Assembly (NCBI GenBank): GCA_965218555.1
Contig: OZ244625.1
Coordinates: 3,782,001-3,846,000, forward strand
Reading direction: 5' to 3'
Origin: JAPPLB01 sp965218555
Lineage (GTDB): Bacteria > Acidobacteriota > Terriglobia > Bryobacterales > UBA6623
DNA: 64,000 nt
Under the pieces are notes generated by a model. That model was given only the letters and a program-made list of their open reading frames with translations, was not told the origin of the DNA and ran no database searches. Shown here in pieces: positions 1-9,083 of the stretch. Made by a program: the position numbers and the translations under genes. Each line of letters opens with the position of its first letter. The stretch's first letter is position 1.

Positions 1-181
1 TCATAACACCAGTGTTTTCTATGATTTTAAGCGTTCCGGCACGCTCACTGCGCACTTCAAGGCACTACGGTTTGGGCGCCGTTCGCTGTGTTGGCTACCC
101 CAGACCCTTCTTCTCTTTCTCGCTCGGGGAACCGGGGGTCGCCTCCGAATAGGAGCAAACGAAGTGCCTGTTTCCAAGATT

Positions 182-2083
182 TCATCGTGCGGGAACATGC
201 TCCAGAGCGCCGAGCGCCGTTGCTTGGATGTGACAAGACAGCAGACCAGCGGTTTCGTATTGAAGGTGAGGCTTGTCATGATCGAGAAATCGATCGGGAA
301 GCACCATGGGACGAACCTTGATTCCACGATCCAGAATGCCGTTCTGTGCCAGCAAGTGCAGCACCTGCGTACCGAATCCGCCGATCGCGCCTTCTTCTAT
401 CGTGAGGAGGACCTCGTGCTCCCGAGCCAAGTCTCGCACCAGGTCCTCATCAAGAGGTTTTGCAAACCGTGCATCGGCGACCGTCGTCGATACGCCGAGA
501 CGAGTCAACTCGTCGGCCGCGGACAGTGCTTCCTGCAAGCGGGCGCCGTAGGACAGGATGGCAATGGTGTTCCCCTCGCGCAGGATGCGTCCCTTGCCGA
601 TCTGCAAGATCTCGCCCCGTTCCGGCAACGGGACGCCAAACCCGTTGCCCCTCGGGTAACGAAAAGCGCACGGCCGGTCGTCTATGGCAACGGCGGTTCG
701 GACCATGTGAACCAACTCGCTCTCATCGGCCGCTGCCATCAGCACGAAGCCCGGCAGACAACCAAGGTAAGCGATGTCGAACGAGCCGGCGTGAGTCTGG
801 CCGTCGGCGCCCACCAAGCCCGCCCGGTCCAAGGCGAAACGAACCGGGAGGCTTTGAATCGCGACGTCGTGAACGATCTGGTCGTAGGCGCGTTGCAGGA
901 ATGTCGAATAGATCGTGGCGAATGGTTTCATTCCGTCCGCAGCCAGCCCCGCCGCGAAGGTCACCGCATGCTGCTCGGCAATCCCGACATCGAAAGTCCG
1001 CTCGGGGAATTCCTTCCCGAACATATCGATCCCGGTTCCCGACGGCATCGCCGCCGTGATCGCGCAGATGCGGTCATCCCTGCGCGCCTCTGCTATCAGG
1101 CTGCGGGCAAAGACCTTGGTAAAGGAAGGCGCAGTGGGGCTGGACTTGAACTGCGTGCCGGTCTCGACGTTGAAGCTGGACACACCGTGGAACCTGTCCG
1201 CCGACTGCTCCGCTGGGGCATAACCTTTGCCTTTCTGAGTGACGACATGCACCAGGATCGGACCCGGAGTCTCGACATCACGCACGTTCTTGAGGATGGG
1301 CAGGAGATGGTCGAGGTTGTGGCCATCGATCGGTCCCACATAGTAGAAGCCCAACTCTTCGAATAGCGTGCCGCCGACCACGATGCCGCGAGCGTATTTC
1401 TCGGCCTGCTTGACCCTGCTCTTGACCGCCTCTGGAAATTTATCGGTCATGCCCAGCGCGAGATTGCGGAGAGAGCGATATCGCTCGGACGAGATCAGCC
1501 GGGAGAGATAGGCGCTCATTGCCCCCACCGGGGGGGCGATCGACATGTCGTTGTCGTTCAGAATGACGATGAGCCGGGTGTCCTTCGATCCGGCATTGTT
1601 CAGCGCCTCATAAGCCATCCCACCGCTCAGTGCGCCGTCGCCGATCACCGCGATGACGCGGTTTTTTCGGCGCTGCAGGTCGCGGGAGACGGCAAAACCA
1701 AGCGCCGCCGAAACCGAGGTCGATGCGTGCGCGGCGCCGAAGGGGTCGTATTCGCTTTCCGAGCGCTTGGTAAATCCCGAGAGCCCGCCTCCTTGACGGA
1801 CCGTGCGCATCTGATCGCGTCTTCCGGTCAGGATCTTGTGCGGGTAGCACTGATGGCCGACATCCCAGACCAGGATGTCTTCCGGGGTGTTGAAAAGGTG
1901 ATGGAGCGCGACCGTGAGTTCGACCACACCGAGACCGGCCCCCAAATGCCCGCCGGTGCTGGAAACCACGTCGATCGTTTCGGCGCGGAGTTCATCGGCC
2001 AACCTCTTCAGTTGGCGTGTGGACATTGCACGCAGGTCGCTAGGCCGCTCGACCTGGTCCAGCAATGGAGTATTGACGGGCAT
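182..2083 (-). CDS. dxs: 1-deoxy-D-xylulose-5-phosphate synthase
   Basis: Cytoplasmic thiamine-diphosphate enzyme that condenses pyruvate with glyceraldehyde 3-phosphate, the first step of the MEP isoprenoid pathway. The protein is 633 residues, the usual length for DXS. The N-terminal domain shows the TPP/Mg site (GDGALSGGMAYEALNNAG, about residues 135-152), preceded by an AETIDVVSSTGGHLGAGLG stretch. The middle domain carries DVGIAEQHAVTFAAGLA and DRAGLVGADGQTHAGSFD, and a transketolase C-terminal domain follows. I chose the ATG at 2083 because GGGAGGT lies four bases upstream and MPVNTPLLD is a typical DXS start; an in-frame ATG at 2125 would add 14 residues. No frameshift or stop is seen. 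It is monocistronic as far as can be seen, with about 245 bases to the next gene upstream. Confidence 0.97.
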   Translation of the reverse strand: MPVNTPLLDQVERPSDLRAMSTRQLKRLADELRAETIDVVSSTGGHLGAGLGVVELTVALHHLFNTPEDILVWDVGHQCYPHKILTGRRDQMRTVRQGGGLSGFTKRSESEYDPFGAAHASTSVSAALGFAVSRDLQRRKNRVIAVIGDGALSGGMAYEALNNAGSKDTRLIVILNDNDMSIAPPVGAMSAYLSRLISSERYRSLRNLALGMTDKFPEAVKSRVKQAEKYARGIVVGGTLFEELGFYYVGPIDGHNLDHLLPILKNVRDVETPGPILVHVVTQKGKGYAPAEQSADRFHGVSSFNVETGTQFKSSPTAPSFTKVFARSLIAEARRDDRICAITAAMPSGTGIDMFGKEFPERTFDVGIAEQHAVTFAAGLAADGMKPFATIYSTFLQRAYDQIVHDVAIQSLPVRFALDRAGLVGADGQTHAGSFDIAYLGCLPGFVLMAAADESELVHMVRTAVAIDDRPCAFRYPRGNGFGVPLPERGEILQIGKGRILREGNTIAILSYGARLQEALSAADELTRLGVSTTVADARFAKPLDEDLVRDLAREHEVLLTIEEGAIGGFGTQVLHLLAQNGILDRGIKVRPMVLPDRFLDHDKPHLQYETAGLLSCHIQATALGALEHVPAR

Positions 2084-2328
2084 AGCACCTCCCGGCGTCA
2101 GTTTAGACGCATTAGAATATACCATCCGACTACACGACGACCTGACTACTGTATATAGCCTTTAATGATCGCAAACAGCCCGTGTTGTCCCTTGTCGGGC
2201 GATGCCTTGAAACCCGTCGTCTACTTTCGCATCTTAACTTGTTCTTAAGATCTCGCCAAGCGAGGAGCCGGCGATCTGCACATGGAGACGCTCACCCGCG
2301 CTGAGGCCGACGACCACGATCGGCCGGG

Positions 2329-3594
2329 CTAGAAATTGTAAATCAGGTTCAACTCGATGAAGCTGTCGTGTCTCATCGCATAGTGCAGGTCGGCTCTGTC
2401 TACACTGAGAAGAGCGACGCCCTCCAAGTGCATGGACCACTGTCCCGAGATGCGCCGGTCAAATTCTAATGCCAATGCACGTGTGGCACGGCCCACGTCC
2501 GACAGAAAACTGGCGGTAATTTCAGTGCTCTGGACATCATTGAACGCAAGTCGCGTGGCGGAGAAGAGATCGTTCTCGAGAGTATTGGGCGAGCGGTTTG
2601 GGGTGGCATTCCGGCCCCGCCCATCGTAATTCCATTCACCAAGCAAGGTAACATCGGCAGCCGAGCCGAATACGGAATAGAATGTGTATTCGCCGCCAAA
2701 AACCGTAGCGGCATAATCTTCTTCGAAGCCGAGAAGGTTGCGAGCGCCGGAGCGCTGAACGGCCTCGAGCTTGAACAACCAGGAGCCCAGCGTCATCTGG
2801 GCGTCCAGCCCGAATTGACGGATCTGCGCATAGTACTGAATGAAGGCCGGCATGTCGGCAGCGTCGCTGCCCGGCAATAAGAAAGGCTCCCGGCTGGTGC
2901 CATCGAATAGGCTCACGCCTAGATCGAGCGGGCCGAAACTGTGACTGTAGCGAGAGGCGAAATCAAAATGCCACTCCCCGGCTGCGCTCGCGTACTCGAT
3001 ATGCTCATTGTCAATGACGAGTGGCAGGCGCAGGCGGCCGTTAAGACCTGGAAATGTGCGAGCGCGGTGATAGGGCAGGCCGAATATTTCCGCCACGCCC
3101 CAATCTCCAGACCAAGTGAGATGGACCATGGGTTGGCCCAGCTTGTCCTCTCCACTCGGATGTTCTACGAAGTCAACCTGGTTGACGATATCGACCAGGT
3201 GCTGCGATTCAGTGACTCCCCAGAACACCCGGTCTACGCCCAGGCGCAGTTCCCATTGATCATCACCGATATCGCCGAGCAGCAGAAGATAGGCTTCTCG
3301 CAGATCGAAGTGCGTGCGGCGTGGGTCCGAATGGTCGTAGCGAAAAAATGGCGTCAGAGTGAAGCTTCTACCCGCGGCGTCTTCCAGATAGAGTTTCGGC
3401 TCCGCGACAAAACCGTTCGCCAGCGACCGCTGGCCGGGGAAAGCGCCTGTTTCGGGAAACCATCGGCTCTCGGCGCTCAATCGCCCTGAAAAATCGCGGT
3501 TGACAATCTCGGCGCCTGCTCCGACGGCAAAGACCGCGGCCAGAATCCAGATGGTGCCGCTCCCCAAGCGGCGCAGAGCAACACTCAGCAGCAT
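2329..3594 (-). CDS. Outer-membrane beta-barrel protein of an MMPL/LolA-like operon
   Basis: A 421-residue exported protein. The first ~28 residues form a Sec signal (LGSGTIWILAAVFAVGAGAE). The rest alternates polar and aromatic short strands with Asp/Gly-rich turns (DQWELRLGVDRVFWGVTE; LPGSDAADMPAFIQYYAQ) and ends in a terminal Phe (ELNLIYNF), the C-terminal signature of BAM-assembled barrels. It resembles the porin-like partner often found beside MMPL transporters and LolA-like proteins. The start ATG overlaps the TGA stop of the upstream gene by one base (TGATG), indicating translational coupling; a TTG one codon earlier is possible. The stop is TAG. The substrate is unknown. Barrel assignment is confident, exact family is not. 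Confidence 0.8.
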   Translation of the reverse strand: MLLSVALRRLGSGTIWILAAVFAVGAGAEIVNRDFSGRLSAESRWFPETGAFPGQRSLANGFVAEPKLYLEDAAGRSFTLTPFFRYDHSDPRRTHFDLREAYLLLLGDIGDDQWELRLGVDRVFWGVTESQHLVDIVNQVDFVEHPSGEDKLGQPMVHLTWSGDWGVAEIFGLPYHRARTFPGLNGRLRLPLVIDNEHIEYASAAGEWHFDFASRYSHSFGPLDLGVSLFDGTSREPFLLPGSDAADMPAFIQYYAQIRQFGLDAQMTLGSWLFKLEAVQRSGARNLLGFEEDYAATVFGGEYTFYSVFGSAADVTLLGEWNYDGRGRNATPNRSPNTLENDLFSATRLAFNDVQSTEITASFLSDVGRATRALALEFDRRISGQWSMHLEGVALLSVDRADLHYAMRHDSFIELNLIYNF

Positions 3595-4418
3595 CAACGA
3601 ACCCGTCTCAGCCCGGTTTGGGTGAAGTCGCGTTCGTCGAAGTCGGTTTGGAACTGAAAATCCGTCCAGTTCAGCACGGTGCTCTTCCCGGTGAGATGAT
3701 TCACCATCGTCATCTCGCCGGCGTACCAGTAACGATCCAGATGCTTCTTGTAGCTCCCGAAGGTGAGAGTCTTCAGATGCGCGTCTTTACGGTCGTAGTA
3801 CTGTACTTTCCGGACGCGAAGCTCGTCCCGGTCGCGCCAGACCAGTTGGCGCCGGTAGCCCGATCTTTCATCCGCCGGGACACGTTCGGAAACCGTGCAT
3901 GTCAAATCGCCGCAAGGCTCGTCACGCAGATAGCGGTAGCTGAATCTCTCGACCTCTTGGGAACCCATGTCTTCATAGGCGAATTCGCTGCCCATGAATG
4001 AGCCGGAACGGTTCGCCGAGCTGATGCGCTTGACCCGCTTCAACGCAGGCAAATAGAGCCATTGCTCATCCGCGCTTTCCCGGTGGGCGTGGATCAGCAG
4101 CGCCGTCTCCTTGACGTCGCGAGGCTCGTCGAACACGAACAGGCTCTTGTTGCCGTCTCCGTCGACTTCGAGAATCTTGAGACGGAGTTGGCGCCGGCTC
4201 TCCCGCCCCTGCTTGTTACGCAGAACCATGACTTGGCGCGCCGTGAAATTGCCAAATCCTTTGCCGCGCGCGCGGGCCGCGAGTGCGATTTTCAGCCCGG
4301 TTTCCTCGCCAGCAGGGCTTTCTGCACGCGCCAGCGGCGGCGCATTAAGACAAGCCCACAAGGCCAGGTAAGGCGCCAGAAACAATACCTTCGAGAGGGC
4401 GGGACAAGCGTGCATCAT
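3594..4418 (-). CDS. Outer-membrane lipoprotein-sorting (LolA-like) protein
   Basis: A 274-residue exported protein with an N-terminal hydrophobic signal (VLFLAPYLALWACLNAPP). The mature part has features of the LolA-like family that accompanies RND/MMPL transporters: a TARQVMVLRNKQGRESRR strand region, DEQWLYLPALKRVKRISS, then SGSFMGSEFAYEDM and a C-terminal TVLNWTDFQFQTDFDERD segment. In the family the domain is an open half-barrel that binds lipids in the periplasm. The start at 4418 is supported by GGAGGA seven bases upstream and by overlap with the transporter stop (ATGATG contains its TGA). A much longer reading of this frame upstream only runs through the transporter gene out of frame and is not real. 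Confidence 0.85.
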   Translation of the reverse strand: MMHACPALSKVLFLAPYLALWACLNAPPLARAESPAGEETGLKIALAARARGKGFGNFTARQVMVLRNKQGRESRRQLRLKILEVDGDGNKSLFVFDEPRDVKETALLIHAHRESADEQWLYLPALKRVKRISSANRSGSFMGSEFAYEDMGSQEVERFSYRYLRDEPCGDLTCTVSERVPADERSGYRRQLVWRDRDELRVRKVQYYDRKDAHLKTLTFGSYKKHLDRYWYAGEMTMVNHLTGKSTVLNWTDFQFQTDFDERDFTQTGLRRVR

Positions 4419-6721
4419 GGATTCCTCCGGTCGATGGCCATCAGCAGAGTCGGGAGAAGCAAAAAATCGGCGAGGAGTGCGAAGCCGAGCGTGATCGCGA
4501 CCAGCAGGCCGAGCGCCCAACTGAGCTCGAACCCCGATGAGGCGAACACCAGGAAGCTCGCCGACAAAACCGCCGTCGTGGTCCATAACGCTTGACCTAC
4601 GGTGCGAAAGGTGGATCGCACGGCCTCGGGCGCCGGGAGGCCCTCGCCGCGCGCTTTCAGATACTTGCTCAGAAAATGAATGGTATCGTCCACGACAATT
4701 CCGAAGGCGACGACGCAGACCACCGATGCGGCAATGCCCACATGGCCGATTAGATAGCCCCACAGACCGAAGCTCATCGCTGCGGGAATGAAGTTGGGCA
4801 AAAGACTGATGAGACCAAGGCGCACGCTCTTGAAAACCCAGACCAGGATGAACGAAATCAGGGCCATCGCGATAATCGTGCCGCGCAGCATGCTGTTGAT
4901 GTTTCGTTGGGAAAGGTGCGCGAAGATCATACTGATGCCCGATGCCGGGCCTGCAAGCTGGGGCGTGTTGGAACTCAGCCAAGCCTGCGCGCGCGCATCA
5001 AGCTCGCGCTGTTCCCGAGCCGATGAATTGCCGACCACAACGGTCATGCGCGTAGCGGATTTGGCGACGTCGATGCGGTTGTTGAGGTCACTGCCGAACG
5101 GAAGGGAAAGCTCGTAAAGCAACAGATATTGCGCGGCAAGTTCCGGATCGTCAGGCAACCGATAGAAGGCCTCATCGTCGCCGTGCATGTTCTTGTTCAG
5201 GCGTTTCATGATGTCCGGAAAGGCCTGCACGTGGGTCACTTCGGGCTGCTCCCGGTACCATTCGGCGAAAGCATCGGCTGCGCGCAGATACTCGGGGTCG
5301 GTGATGCCGCCTTCGCGTTCCGCGTTCAGCGAGTATTCCAGCGTGTTCAAGCCGGTCAGATTTTCGATGACGAAGTCCGTAGCGCGCCGGAACTCGTAAC
5401 GCTCGTCGAAATACTGTGTCCAGTTGTCGCTCAGCTCGTTGCGGGGAATGCCCATGCATAGAGCAAGCGCCAGAAGGGCGACGGACCAAAGCAGGAATCT
5501 GCGGCGTGCGACGACAAAGGCGCCGAAGCGGTCGAAGAAGACAGGCCGTTCAGCGCGGACACGAGGCGCGCGCAATGGCAGGATCGAAAGCATCGCCGGC
5601 AGCAGTGTCATGGAGTAGACGAAGGTGCATGACACACCAAACGCCACGAGATTGCCCAGGACATGAAAGGGCGGCGAATCCGAGGCATTCAGGCTGAGAA
5701 ACCCGATCGCAGTCGTGCCCGCGGCGAGAAATACCGGATAGGCATTGATGCGAAGCGATTCCGCGATGGCCTCATTCTTGCCCAAGCCACGGCGCATACC
5801 CATCAGAGTGCTCGTGACGATGTGGACCGAATGCGCGACGGCAATCGCCATGACGATGATCGGTACACCGGCATTGGTAGGGCTGAACACCGTGCCGATC
5901 CAGCCCGCGAACCCCATGGTGGTAGCGATAATGAACACCGTCACGGCAATGATGGAAACGGTGCCAAGCACCGAGCGCAGCAGCAGGGCCGCGCTGACGA
6001 CGATGATAAAAAACACGATCGGTATGAGGGTTCGAAGATCGTCCTGTGTGGCGTCGGCGAAGGCGCGGTTCATGACGACATCGCCGGTCAGGTAATAGGC
6101 AATGTCCGGATAGCTTGCCCGGGCTTCATCCAGCAGAGCGTTGAGGTAATCGGTAATCTCGACTACCGCAGCGTCTGGATTTTCGGGCAGGACGAAATTG
6201 ATCGCCACCCCGCCCACGCGGCCGTCAGGGGAAACCAGACGCCCGGCAATGTCGATGGCGTTCAGCGCGATCGTCTCGATGCGCGCCAGATCGGCATCAG
6301 CGAGCGACTGCGCGTCCTCGACCAGCGGCCCGACCACCAAATCGTCTTCCCCGAGCGCCTCGCTATGGGTAAAGTTGGTGAGCGAGTCGACCCGGCTGGA
6401 ATGAGGCGCGCGCCACGCGGATTCGGTCAGCTCCTCAACCGCACCGAGCGTCTCGCGGGTGAACACCGAGCCCTCTCGCGGCGCGATGGCGATCAGTGCC
6501 GTATTGGATACGGCGTAGGTGTTCTCCAAGGCTTCGAAAGCGGCCAGTTGCGGATTGTTTTCGCCGAACAGAATACGGTAATCGTTCGTGACGGCGATGA
6601 AGCGGGCGCCCGCGGTCATGACCAGCATGAGCAGCAAAGCGAGTGCAACGACCAGCCGCCGACGGCTCAGTATGGTGTCAACGTAGCGGTCCAGTAGCAC
6701 AGGCGTCATTGTCTCGACCAT
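4415..6721 (-). CDS. MMPL/RND-family transporter
   Basis: A 768-residue inner-membrane protein with the duplicated architecture of RND exporters. TM1 is near residues 22-44 (VVALALLLMLVMTAGARF), followed by a large periplasmic loop, then a cluster of five helices (LIPIVFFIIVVSAALLLRSV to SCTFVYSMTLLPAMLSILPL). A second half repeats this, with TM7 near residue 400, a second loop, and a terminal helix cluster containing GIVVDDTIHFLSKYL. The intramembrane GIVVDDT motif supplies the proton-relay Asp residues typical of MMPL proteins. It is first in an operon with the LolA-like and barrel genes, all overlapping by 1-4 bases. The trio suggests envelope lipid transport; the cargo cannot be read from sequence. 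No clear ribosome site precedes the chosen ATG; the ATG at 6709 is an alternative. Confidence 0.9.
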   Translation of the reverse strand: MVETMTPVLLDRYVDTILSRRRLVVALALLLMLVMTAGARFIAVTNDYRILFGENNPQLAAFEALENTYAVSNTALIAIAPREGSVFTRETLGAVEELTESAWRAPHSSRVDSLTNFTHSEALGEDDLVVGPLVEDAQSLADADLARIETIALNAIDIAGRLVSPDGRVGGVAINFVLPENPDAAVVEITDYLNALLDEARASYPDIAYYLTGDVVMNRAFADATQDDLRTLIPIVFFIIVVSAALLLRSVLGTVSIIAVTVFIIATTMGFAGWIGTVFSPTNAGVPIIVMAIAVAHSVHIVTSTLMGMRRGLGKNEAIAESLRINAYPVFLAAGTTAIGFLSLNASDSPPFHVLGNLVAFGVSCTFVYSMTLLPAMLSILPLRAPRVRAERPVFFDRFGAFVVARRRFLLWSVALLALALCMGIPRNELSDNWTQYFDERYEFRRATDFVIENLTGLNTLEYSLNAEREGGITDPEYLRAADAFAEWYREQPEVTHVQAFPDIMKRLNKNMHGDDEAFYRLPDDPELAAQYLLLYELSLPFGSDLNNRIDVAKSATRMTVVVGNSSAREQRELDARAQAWLSSNTPQLAGPASGISMIFAHLSQRNINSMLRGTIIAMALISFILVWVFKSVRLGLISLLPNFIPAAMSFGLWGYLIGHVGIAASVVCVVAFGIVVDDTIHFLSKYLKARGEGLPAPEAVRSTFRTVGQALWTTTAVLSASFLVFASSGFELSWALGLLVAITLGFALLADFLLLPTLLMAIDRRNP

Positions 6722-6886
6722 CCCGGGCTGGGGGCGGCAACTGAATCGACGACTCGATGGCGCGGCGCTATCGACACTGCCGACTGCAGATGACTTCGTT
6801 CCATCAACCGGCTGAGTCCCTGCTTCCTGTTACCGGACGGAGGCGGTCGCCGTACAGAGCTGGTGGCGCCACGAGTACAAGCATCT

Positions 6887-8050
6887 TCACCATTTGATTG
6901 ATTTTGATGTGTAGACGTGGCTGGGCATCCTGTAACTCAGCCCCCCCTCGTCGTACACCGAGATTTGGAGAAGCTGAGTAAAATTTTCCGATCTAACCAC
7001 CTGGCTTTTCTTCAGTAACCGCTGTATGCGTTGTTTCATCCGGTAACTGAACAGTGTTGTCAGTCCTTGTAGGCCGGGGGTCTTTGGAAACTCGAACTGG
7101 TCAGCGAGTTTGTTTCCGATGAGTGCTCGTGACAGGCGGTAGGCCAAAGTTACCAAATTGTCCCTTTCAACCGGATCGGTCACACCCGCAACGGACGGAA
7201 TGGCCTGGATCAACAGATTCGCCACCGCTATCGAATCGGCATCCGCCGGGGGCTCGCACAGATAGCCGATCTTGTATATTTTTTCCGCATCCGCAGCGTT
7301 GGTGTAGAGGATGGTTTCAGGTATCCCCATGAGATAGCCGGCGTAGCGCCAAACGGCAAGAACGCTATCTTTTTCTTCCTTGTTGAACTTCGCGCCCACC
7401 AACAAGGAGTATTCCAGAAGGCGCTTGGAAAAGACGGAAATGGCAAAACCCAGGTGCGCCGTGCTTACCGGCACGCCCCAGGTTTCGTGATTCCAATCGT
7501 CGGATTTCGCCAGCAGACCCCTTATTCGACTATGAACGAAGCGAATGCGCGTGGATAGCTTCCATCCATCTCCCTTTCTTTGCATGCCGCCGGGAAAAAA
7601 TATTTCCATCATGTGGCGGTTATTCTGCTGGAGGCGTCTTTTGGTGGATGCCACCCGCCCGGTAATGTTGAAAGACTTGGCGATCAGGGTCGAAAAGCCT
7701 TCCACCAGCACCCCCGTGACGAATGCGGTGAGCATGAGGTCTACGTTTGCGTGGAAGGCGCGAACCCCTGGACGAAAGGATTCGTACATGAGCCAGGGAG
7801 GCTCCTCGATATTCTTGAAGAAGTCGCGCAGGGCCTGCGGCGCCCTCTGCAGAATCTCATCCTGCTGTTCTATTCCAGCCTCGATGAACCGGTGCAGCTC
7901 ATGAGGCGGCATGGAGGAGAGTTCCTCCAGAATCGGGTCCAATTCAGGATCGCCAATGGTGGTGTGCTTGACATAGTTGTCGGTCGCCGCTTGATCGTAG
8001 AGACGAGCCTTCTCACAACCATCGGTGTACGCTAATGGTATTCGTTCCAT
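6887..8050 (-). CDS. Oxygenase MpaB / rubber-oxygenase-like (DUF2236) protein
   Basis: About 387 residues. The central region matches the MpaB/latex-clearing catalytic domain: FHANVDLMLTAFVTGVLVEG, then KLSTRIRFVHSRIRGLLAK with the conserved R-x4-H-x3-R pattern, and WGVPVSTAHLGFAISVFSK. In the family these residues surround a b-type haem used for oxygenative cleavage of alkenes; the haem ligand itself cannot be verified here. The C-terminal part (NKLADQFEFPKTPGLQGL) is also typical. I give the ATG at 8050; a GTG at 8059 is better spaced from a GGGAG sequence and would add three residues. It is a single gene, with no operon partner within 400 bases. Confidence 0.8.
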   Translation of the reverse strand: MERIPLAYTDGCEKARLYDQAATDNYVKHTTIGDPELDPILEELSSMPPHELHRFIEAGIEQQDEILQRAPQALRDFFKNIEEPPWLMYESFRPGVRAFHANVDLMLTAFVTGVLVEGFSTLIAKSFNITGRVASTKRRLQQNNRHMMEIFFPGGMQRKGDGWKLSTRIRFVHSRIRGLLAKSDDWNHETWGVPVSTAHLGFAISVFSKRLLEYSLLVGAKFNKEEKDSVLAVWRYAGYLMGIPETILYTNAADAEKIYKIGYLCEPPADADSIAVANLLIQAIPSVAGVTDPVERDNLVTLAYRLSRALIGNKLADQFEFPKTPGLQGLTTLFSYRMKQRIQRLLKKSQVVRSENFTQLLQISVYDEGGLSYRMPSHVYTSKSIKW

Positions 8051-8059
8051 TGTGAGCAC

Positions 8060-8497
8060 TCACTCCCACCACTCGCGCGATGTCTTGCCCCGGCCCCGGT
8101 TAAGTGGTTTGTTTTGATGCTTTAACCATACACCGCCTCAGGCGGGTTTGCAACGGAGGACAAAGGGTAGCGGCCGGATTGCTGTTTGGAGCCTGTCAAA
8201 GCGGAACAACCCCGTCCTGATGAAGGCCGGCGTCATATGACGCAACCCCAAACCCGTTCGTCCGGTCGGCTACGGCAAGCCGGATTGACGAATGGAAAAT
8301 CGGCATGGGGCGCGTGGAACCTGATCGCTCTCCCTCGGCGAATGGATCGCCGCGCTAAGGGTGCAAACGGCTCTGCGATTAAGCGAACGATGGTAACGCG
8401 CAAGTTTCATTTCAGCAGGAAGCCTGACAACAGTCGGCGCGGCCGATACGCGGTTCACATACGCGGCTGCCCTGTTGTTTCTGTCCTATTCCGCACC
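8060..8497. other. Intergenic region without a supported gene
   Basis: This 438-base stretch separates the MpaB-like gene and the acetyltransferase, both on the minus strand. It must hold the oxygenase promoter on its left side. A short GC-rich palindrome, CCGCCTCAGGCGG, lies near 8130 but has no T-tract and is not a convincing terminator. Open frames here (for example plus strand 8186-8530) show no recognisable domain or ribosome site. Confidence 0.5.
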
Positions 8498-8974
8498 TCA
8501 CAAGGTCTTCGCCAGAAAAAAAGTCGCTGAGTCACCCCCTCCGTCGCGAAAGCCAAAGCGCCGGTAAAGCTTCCGAGCCGGAGCGTTGTCTTCCCGCACC
8601 TCCAGAGTCACTTTCCCGCAACCTGATTCGCGGGCTTTGGATTCGACTGCTTCGAGCAACAGACGCCCGATGCCTCGTCCCCGGCAGTCGGCGGTAACGG
8701 CCAGATCGTGAATGTTGATCAGAGGTTTGGCGTTGAACGTGGAGAAGCCAGTCATGCAAATTGCGACCCCTACCGCACGATGGTCCAGCCAAGCGAGAAA
8801 TACCAGCGTCCCCGGGTGTCTCCTCAGGCCGGGTACGAGCTGCTCCAACACCTTGGCCGTCAGTGGGGCTCCCTGGCCGATCGGTAGCCGCGCATACTCG
8901 TCCAGCAACTGCCGAACCGCCTCGGCATACGTGGAGTTGTTCAGGTCAGCTTCGAGGATTTTGAGATTTGTCAT
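8498..8974 (-). CDS. GNAT-family N-acetyltransferase
   Basis: About 158 residues with a complete GNAT fold: the acetyl-CoA pyrophosphate-binding motif A (VTADCRGRGIGRLLLEAVE, Q/R-x2-G-x-G/A), beta-strand 4 (LINIHDLAV) and motif B (GCGKVTLEVREDNAPARKLY, followed by RRFGF). Such proteins transfer an acetyl group to an amine, and the substrate cannot be predicted. The ATG at 8974 gives the conserved start; the frame remains open upstream to a GTG at 9019 but those residues look spurious. It sits about 110 bases downstream of galU on the same strand. Confidence 0.88.
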   Translation of the reverse strand: MTNLKILEADLNNSTYAEAVRQLLDEYARLPIGQGAPLTAKVLEQLVPGLRRHPGTLVFLAWLDHRAVGVAICMTGFSTFNAKPLINIHDLAVTADCRGRGIGRLLLEAVESKARESGCGKVTLEVREDNAPARKLYRRFGFRDGGGDSATFFLAKTL

Positions 8975-9083
8975 TTTCTTGGTGTCTTTGACGGTGCATT
9001 GAGCACAACAAGCAAGCACAAAGAGGTCATGGCGATCTTATCGAGTGATTCGGCCGTCAGGTGGAGCGAAATGCAGGCCGTCC

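Noticed and set aside
164..1366. Long open frame opposite dxs
   Set aside because: It lies antisense to a fully conserved gene in GC-rich DNA and has no recognisable domain; the same holds for 5663-6697 opposite the MMPL gene and 9510-10766 opposite galU and its neighbour.
3594..4982. A 462-residue version of the LolA-like protein
   Set aside because: The added N-terminal part overlaps the transporter gene in another frame. The coupled ATG at 4418 with GGAGGA is the real start.
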